31,825 nt of DNA, from positions 1-31,825 of the forward strand of contig JAEYUW010000008.1 of NCBI GenBank assembly GCA_023432225.1. Reading direction: 5' to 3'. Both the position numbers and the translations under genes were made by a program. The notes under the pieces were generated by a model. That model had not been told where the DNA came from and did no database searches. It saw only the letters and a list, made by a program, of their open reading frames with translations. Numbering within the stretch: position 1 is the first letter of the stretch; each line of letters starts with the position of its first letter. The stretch is from Verrucomicrobiota bacterium. Lineage in GTDB: Bacteria; Verrucomicrobiota; Verrucomicrobiia; Opitutales; Opitutaceae. Shown in pieces: positions 28,740-31,825 of the stretch.

Positions 28740-29921
28740 TCAGGCGACGAGTTTGACGATCTTTTGCGCGGCGTCGGCCATGGTGTCGGCGGAGGCGATC
28801 TGGAGGCCCGACTCGGCGAGCGTCTTCTTGCCGGCGGCGACGTTGTTGCCTTCGAGGCGGACGACGAGCGGGATCTGGAGGCCGAGCTCCTTGGCCGCGG
28901 CGACGACGCCGGTGGCGATCGTGTTGCAGTCCATGATGCCGCCGAAGATGTTCACGAGAATGCCCTTCACGTTCGGGTCCGTGAGGATGATGCGGAAGGC
29001 CGCCTGCACCTGGTCCTTCGAGGCGCCGCCGCCGACGTCGAGGAAGTTCGCGGGGTTGCCGCCAAAGTGCTTGATGATGTCCATCGTGCTCATCGCGAGG
29101 CCGGCGCCGTTGACGAGGCAGGCGATGTTACCGTCGAGCGCGATGTAGCTGAGGTTGTATTTCGAGGCCTCGATTTCCTTGGAGTCCTCTTCGTTGAGAT
29201 CGCGGAGATCGACGATGTCCTTGTGGCGGAAGAGCGCGTTGTCGTCGAAGGAGACCTTGGCGTCGAGCGCGAGGACTTCGCCGGCGGGCGTCGTGATGAG
29301 CGGGTTGACCTCGACCATCGAGGCGTCCGTCTCCCACCACATGCGGTAGAGATTGGTGATGAGTTTGACGGCGTTCTTGAAGTAGTCGCCGGAGAAACCG
29401 AGTTGGAACGCCAGCTGGCGGGCCTGGTAGCCCTGGAGGCCGACGGCGGGATCGACGAAAATCTTGAAGATCTTCTCGGGAGTCTCGTGGGCGACCTTCT
29501 CGATTTCGACGCCGCCCTCGGTCGAAGCGACGATGACGGGCTTCGAGGTGTTACGGTCGAGGAGGATCGCGAGGTAGTATTCCTTCGAGATGTCGGCGGC
29601 CTTGGTGAAGTAGATCGTCTGGACCTTGCGGCCGGCGGCGCCGGTTTGGGCGGTCACGAGCGTGTTGCCATACATCTTGTTGGCGTAGTCCAGCGCCTCG
29701 GCCTTGGTCTTGGCGAATTTGACGCCGCCCTTGAAACCGTCGGTGAACGTGCCCTTGCCGCGGCCGCCGGCGTGGATCTGGGATTTGACGACGAACGGAG
29801 CCTCGCCCAACGCCGACAGCGCGGACTCGAACTCAGCCGGCGAACGGGCGGGGACGCCCTTCGGAACCGGCACTCCGTATTTTTCGAACAAGGCTTTTGC
29901 CTGATACTCGTGAATGTTCAT
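28740..29921 (-). CDS. sucC: Succinyl-CoA synthetase, beta subunit
   Basis: The 393-residue ATP-grasp subunit binds the nucleotide and succinate and pairs with SucD. It begins MNIHEYQAKALFEKYGVPVPKG, the family start. The ATP-grasp glycine region is VVKSQIHAGGRGKGTF, the acidic metal site is VEVNPL, and the succinate/phosphate loop is NIFGGIMDCNTIATGV. Length matches E. coli SucC (388). The long open frame upstream of 29921 is noise antisense to the neighbouring HTH gene and is not part of the protein. The ATG is preceded by CCCCTCTTTTCCC, a pyrimidine tract. It is the first gene of the sucCD operon. Confidence 0.97.
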   Translation of the reverse strand: MNIHEYQAKALFEKYGVPVPKGVPARSPAEFESALSALGEAPFVVKSQIHAGGRGKGTFTDGFKGGVKFAKTKAEALDYANKMYGNTLVTAQTGAAGRKVQTIYFTKAADISKEYYLAILLDRNTSKPVIVASTEGGVEIEKVAHETPEKIFKIFVDPAVGLQGYQARQLAFQLGFSGDYFKNAVKLITNLYRMWWETDASMVEVNPLITTPAGEVLALDAKVSFDDNALFRHKDIVDLRDLNEEDSKEIEASKYNLSYIALDGNIACLVNGAGLAMSTMDIIKHFGGNPANFLDVGGGASKDQVQAAFRIILTDPNVKGILVNIFGGIMDCNTIATGVVAAAKELGLQIPLVVRLEGNNVAAGKKTLAESGLQIASADTMADAAQKIVKLVA

Positions 29922-30143
29922 GGGAAAAGAGGGGTTTTTTAAGCCACAAAAGCCGCCCAAAAGACACCCCAAATGTGCCGCGTCTCTTGCCGGAAACGCA
30001 TCATAAGCGATCCGGGGCCTCCCCGTAAGCGGAGCATAAGCGCGCTTGGCCGTGGCGGTCGCGGGACGTGCTCCCCGGGCGGTGACGCAGCATCCTCCGC
30101 TCAGTGATTGCGTTGGGCGGTGCAGCACGCAAGATGCGCGCGT
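29922..30143. promoter_or_regulatory. Divergent sucC / HTH control region
   Basis: This 222-nt region between divergent starts must hold both promoters, but no convincing -35/-10 pair is visible. CATAAGCG occurs twice (30002-30009 and 30035-30042) with a partial GTAAGCG between. This is a possible direct-repeat operator 33 bp apart, tentative only. Confidence 0.3.
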
Positions 30144-30635
30144 ATGCACTCGCACGAGCTCCTCAAGGAAGTCCTCAAGAAGACCAGCGCTAAACAGATC
30201 GCGGGCGACATGGGGCTTTCCCTTTCGCTCATCTACAAGTGGGCGGAACCGCCCGCCGACGAGACCGGCAGCGGGGCGAACAATCCGTTGGATCGCATCG
30301 AGCAGCTGCTGAAAATCACGAACGACACCCGCATTGCCCAATGGGTGTGCGAGCGCGCCGGCGGCTTCTTCATCACGAACCCGCAGCACAAGCCGCATGA
30401 CATCAATCTCATCCCGGCGACCAATAACATCGTGCAGGAGTTCGCAGACATGCTGGGCGTCATCGCGGTGGCCGCTGGCGACAATCATATTTCCAAGGAG
30501 GAAGCGAAAGCCATCCGCCGCCGCTGGGAGGACCTCAAGAGTGCGACGGAGGGCTTCGTGCATGCGGCCGAAGAGGGCAACTTTGTCGCGCTGAAGCAGG
30601 AAGCCGTCGCACGCGACGCGCGGTCGCACGGCTGA
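30144..30635 (+). CDS. Phage CII-like helix-turn-helix regulator
   Basis: The 163-residue protein has an N-terminal HTH (LLKEVLKKTSAKQIAGDMGLSLSLIYKWAEPP, 5-36). A pattern follows that resembles phage regulatory CII/CP76-type proteins: NPLDRIEQLLKITNDTRIAQWVCERAGGFFI. The C-terminal half is helical (NNIVQEFADMLGVIAVAAGDNHISKEEAKAIRRRWEDL). No other phage genes are nearby, so it looks like a resident chromosomal regulator. The ATG at 30144 fits the domain start; a start at 30108 would add 12 unremarkable residues. It is divergent from sucCD, which makes that operon a candidate target (inference). A strong terminator follows. Confidence 0.7.
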   Translation: MHSHELLKEVLKKTSAKQIAGDMGLSLSLIYKWAEPPADETGSGANNPLDRIEQLLKITNDTRIAQWVCERAGGFFITNPQHKPHDINLIPATNNIVQEFADMLGVIAVAAGDNHISKEEAKAIRRRWEDLKSATEGFVHAAEEGNFVALKQEAVARDARSHG

Positions 30636-30694
30636 GCGCGGCGCCAACGAAAACATCACGCGGCGGGGCAACGCGTCCGCTTCCGTGCCCGTAG

Positions 30695-30723
30695 CAGCCG
30701 ACGTGGGTCGGCTGTTTTGTTTT
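30695..30723 (+). terminator. Intrinsic terminator of the CII-like gene
   Basis: CAGCCGAC (30695-30702) pairs perfectly with GTCGGCTG (30707-30714) around GTGG. The U-tract TTTTGTTTT follows, about 60 nt after the stop at 30635. Confidence 0.9.
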
Positions 30724-30942
30724 CGCGCGAGCAAGGCGAACCGAAGCGCGGCCAGCCGGCTCGCATCAGCTGGAGAGAGCGTGCGGTCCGCGGCGGACAC
30801 GTTGCGCGCAAGCGCGCAACCTACATGGCAGCGGGAAAGCGAGGTTGAGCCTGGCCGTTCGGCGGGGAGGGTGAGGCGTTCTCGCCGAGCCGCGGCTCAC
30901 CGGGGACGGTTCGCCCTACCAGATGCAGCGCCCGCTTCGGGC
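30724..30942. repeat. Palindrome-dense intergenic stretch after rph
   Basis: This gene-free stretch holds GTCCGC-G-GCGGAC (30786-30798), GTTGCGCGC-AA-GCGCGCAAC (30801-30820), GGCG-TTCT-CGCC (30875-30886), GAGCCGCGGCTC (30887-30898) and GCCCG-CTT-CGGGC (30930-30942). The last directly abuts the rph stop codon. None has a U-tract. It looks like a cluster of REP-type repeats in a convergent spacer. Confidence 0.55.
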
Positions 30943-31692
30943 TCAGAACTTCAGCAGCTGCTTCGCGAGAAAAGCGGACTGCAGCGCGGCGAGTTCCTGC
31001 AGGCCCTTGCGCGCCAGCTTGAGCAACGCGTCGAGTTCCTCCTGCGAGAAGGTCGCTTCCTCGCCCGTGCCCTGCACCTCGACAAACTGGCCCTTGCCGG
31101 TCATCACGACGTTGAAGTCGACCGCGGCGTCCTTGTCCTCGATGTAATTCAGGTCGAGCAGTTGCTGGCTGTTGAACAGGCCGACGCTGACGGCGGCGAC
31201 GGAATCGGTGAGCGGGTTCTCGGCAATTTTTTTCGCGTCGAGCAGTTTCTGGATCGCAAGTCGCGCGGCCAAATAGGCGCCGGTGATCGATGCGGTGCGC
31301 GTGCCGCCGTCGGCTTGCAGCACGTCGCAGTCGATCCACAGCGTGTTGTCGCCGAGTTTCTGGAGATCGATGACAGCACGCAGCGAGCGACCGATGAGGC
31401 GCTGGATCTCGACGGTGCGACCATCGATCTTGCCCTTTGAGATGTCGCGCGCCTTCCGGTCGTGCGTCGAGTAGGGGAGCATCGAGTATTCGGCGGTCAA
31501 CCAGCCGCCGGTGACGCCTTGCTGGCGCATCCACGAGGGAACCTTGGACTCGATCGTTGCCGCGCAGATCACGCGCGTGTGGCCGAAGCCGATCAGGACG
31601 GAGCCCGAGGCGTGCGGGGCGATGTTGGCCTCGAGGGTGATGTTGCGCAGCTGGTCGGGTTTGCGGCCGTCGGGACGCGAAGGGTTGGACAT
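30943..31692 (-). CDS. rph: Ribonuclease PH
   Basis: The 249-residue phosphorolytic 3'-5' exoribonuclease trims tRNA 3' ends. The family N-terminus is MSNPSRPDGRKPDQLRNITLE. SGSVLIGFGHTRVICAATIE follows, then GWLTAEYSMLPYSTHDRKARDISKGKIDGRTVEIQRLIGRSLRA, which holds the phosphate-binding arginines. The acidic catalytic region is LWIDCDVLQADGGTRTASITGAY. Length is normal (238-250 aa). The ATG at 31692 was chosen over an upstream extension rich in Ala/Pro. No Shine-Dalgarno precedes it. The 133 nt to the window end hold its promoter region; GTGAAAAAA at 31816 could open a divergent gene, but too little is visible. Confidence 0.96.
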   Translation of the reverse strand: MSNPSRPDGRKPDQLRNITLEANIAPHASGSVLIGFGHTRVICAATIESKVPSWMRQQGVTGGWLTAEYSMLPYSTHDRKARDISKGKIDGRTVEIQRLIGRSLRAVIDLQKLGDNTLWIDCDVLQADGGTRTASITGAYLAARLAIQKLLDAKKIAENPLTDSVAAVSVGLFNSQQLLDLNYIEDKDAAVDFNVVMTGKGQFVEVQGTGEEATFSQEELDALLKLARKGLQELAALQSAFLAKQLLKF

Positions 31693-31825
31693 GGCGCGAC
31701 GAGCAGACGCGGGCGGCGCGGTTGGCGCAAGGCCGGAAGTCGCAGGACGAAGCGTAGCGGGCGGAGGAGCGGAGAGAGTAGCGGGGGCGTACAACAACCC
31801 GTGGGGCGCAATAACGTGAAAAAAC

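Noticed and set aside
29922..30800. Long upstream extension of the sucC frame
   Set aside because: It runs antisense through the CII-like gene. SucC begins MNIHEYQAKALFEKYG at 29921.

Overview
The window is GC-rich bacterial chromosome, most likely from a verrucomicrobium of the Opitutaceae type. This is inferred from three things. There is a DUF1549/DUF1553 - DUF1501 - PPC-domain gene trio typical of Verrucomicrobia and Planctomycetes. The lexA operator has the form TGTTC-N4-GAACA. Nearly all start codons lack a Shine-Dalgarno sequence. No rRNA, tRNA, CRISPR array, insertion sequence or complete prophage was found.

Left part, mostly + strand (1-12.5 kb): the end of gmd and all of fcl (GDP-L-fucose synthesis); a membrane-anchored pseudokinase; prfB with its programmed +1 frameshift; an ATP-grasp-like gene of unknown function; and a 1773-residue secreted protein with Sel1 repeats, a very long coiled coil and a C-terminal LysM domain. 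Next comes a regulatory and repeat-rich stretch (12.5-13.9 kb). It holds a 79-residue protein resembling an integrase N-terminal domain, two strong terminators, a possible structured RNA and a small Xre-type regulator.

Centre, - strand (13.9-20.8 kb): a complete SOS mutagenesis operon, lexA-imuA-imuB-imuC, behind one 20-bp LexA operator that abuts the lexA start codon. Its last gene is unusual. A 2H phosphoesterase domain (2'-5' RNA ligase/ThpR type, both HxS/Tx motifs intact) is fused in frame to the N-terminus of the error-prone polymerase ImuC/DnaE2. That gene also carries an 84-bp double-palindrome element inserted in frame.

Right part: the DUF1553 - DUF1501 - PPC operon (- strand, 20.9-26.3 kb), a tandem RidA/chorismatase-like gene (+), the sucC-sucD operon (-), a CII-like HTH gene (+) and rph (-).

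The clearest pattern not explained by genes is a set of four intergenic inverted arrays (709-779, 5685-5785, 20068-20147, 28653-28736). Each begins 0-8 nt after the stop codon of the upstream gene in an operon-like gene pair. The arms are tandem 7-9-mers, and two loci share the layout ACC plus three 9-mers per arm. A second palindrome family, CGCGTTG-N4-CAACGCG, lies inside coding sequence at three places.
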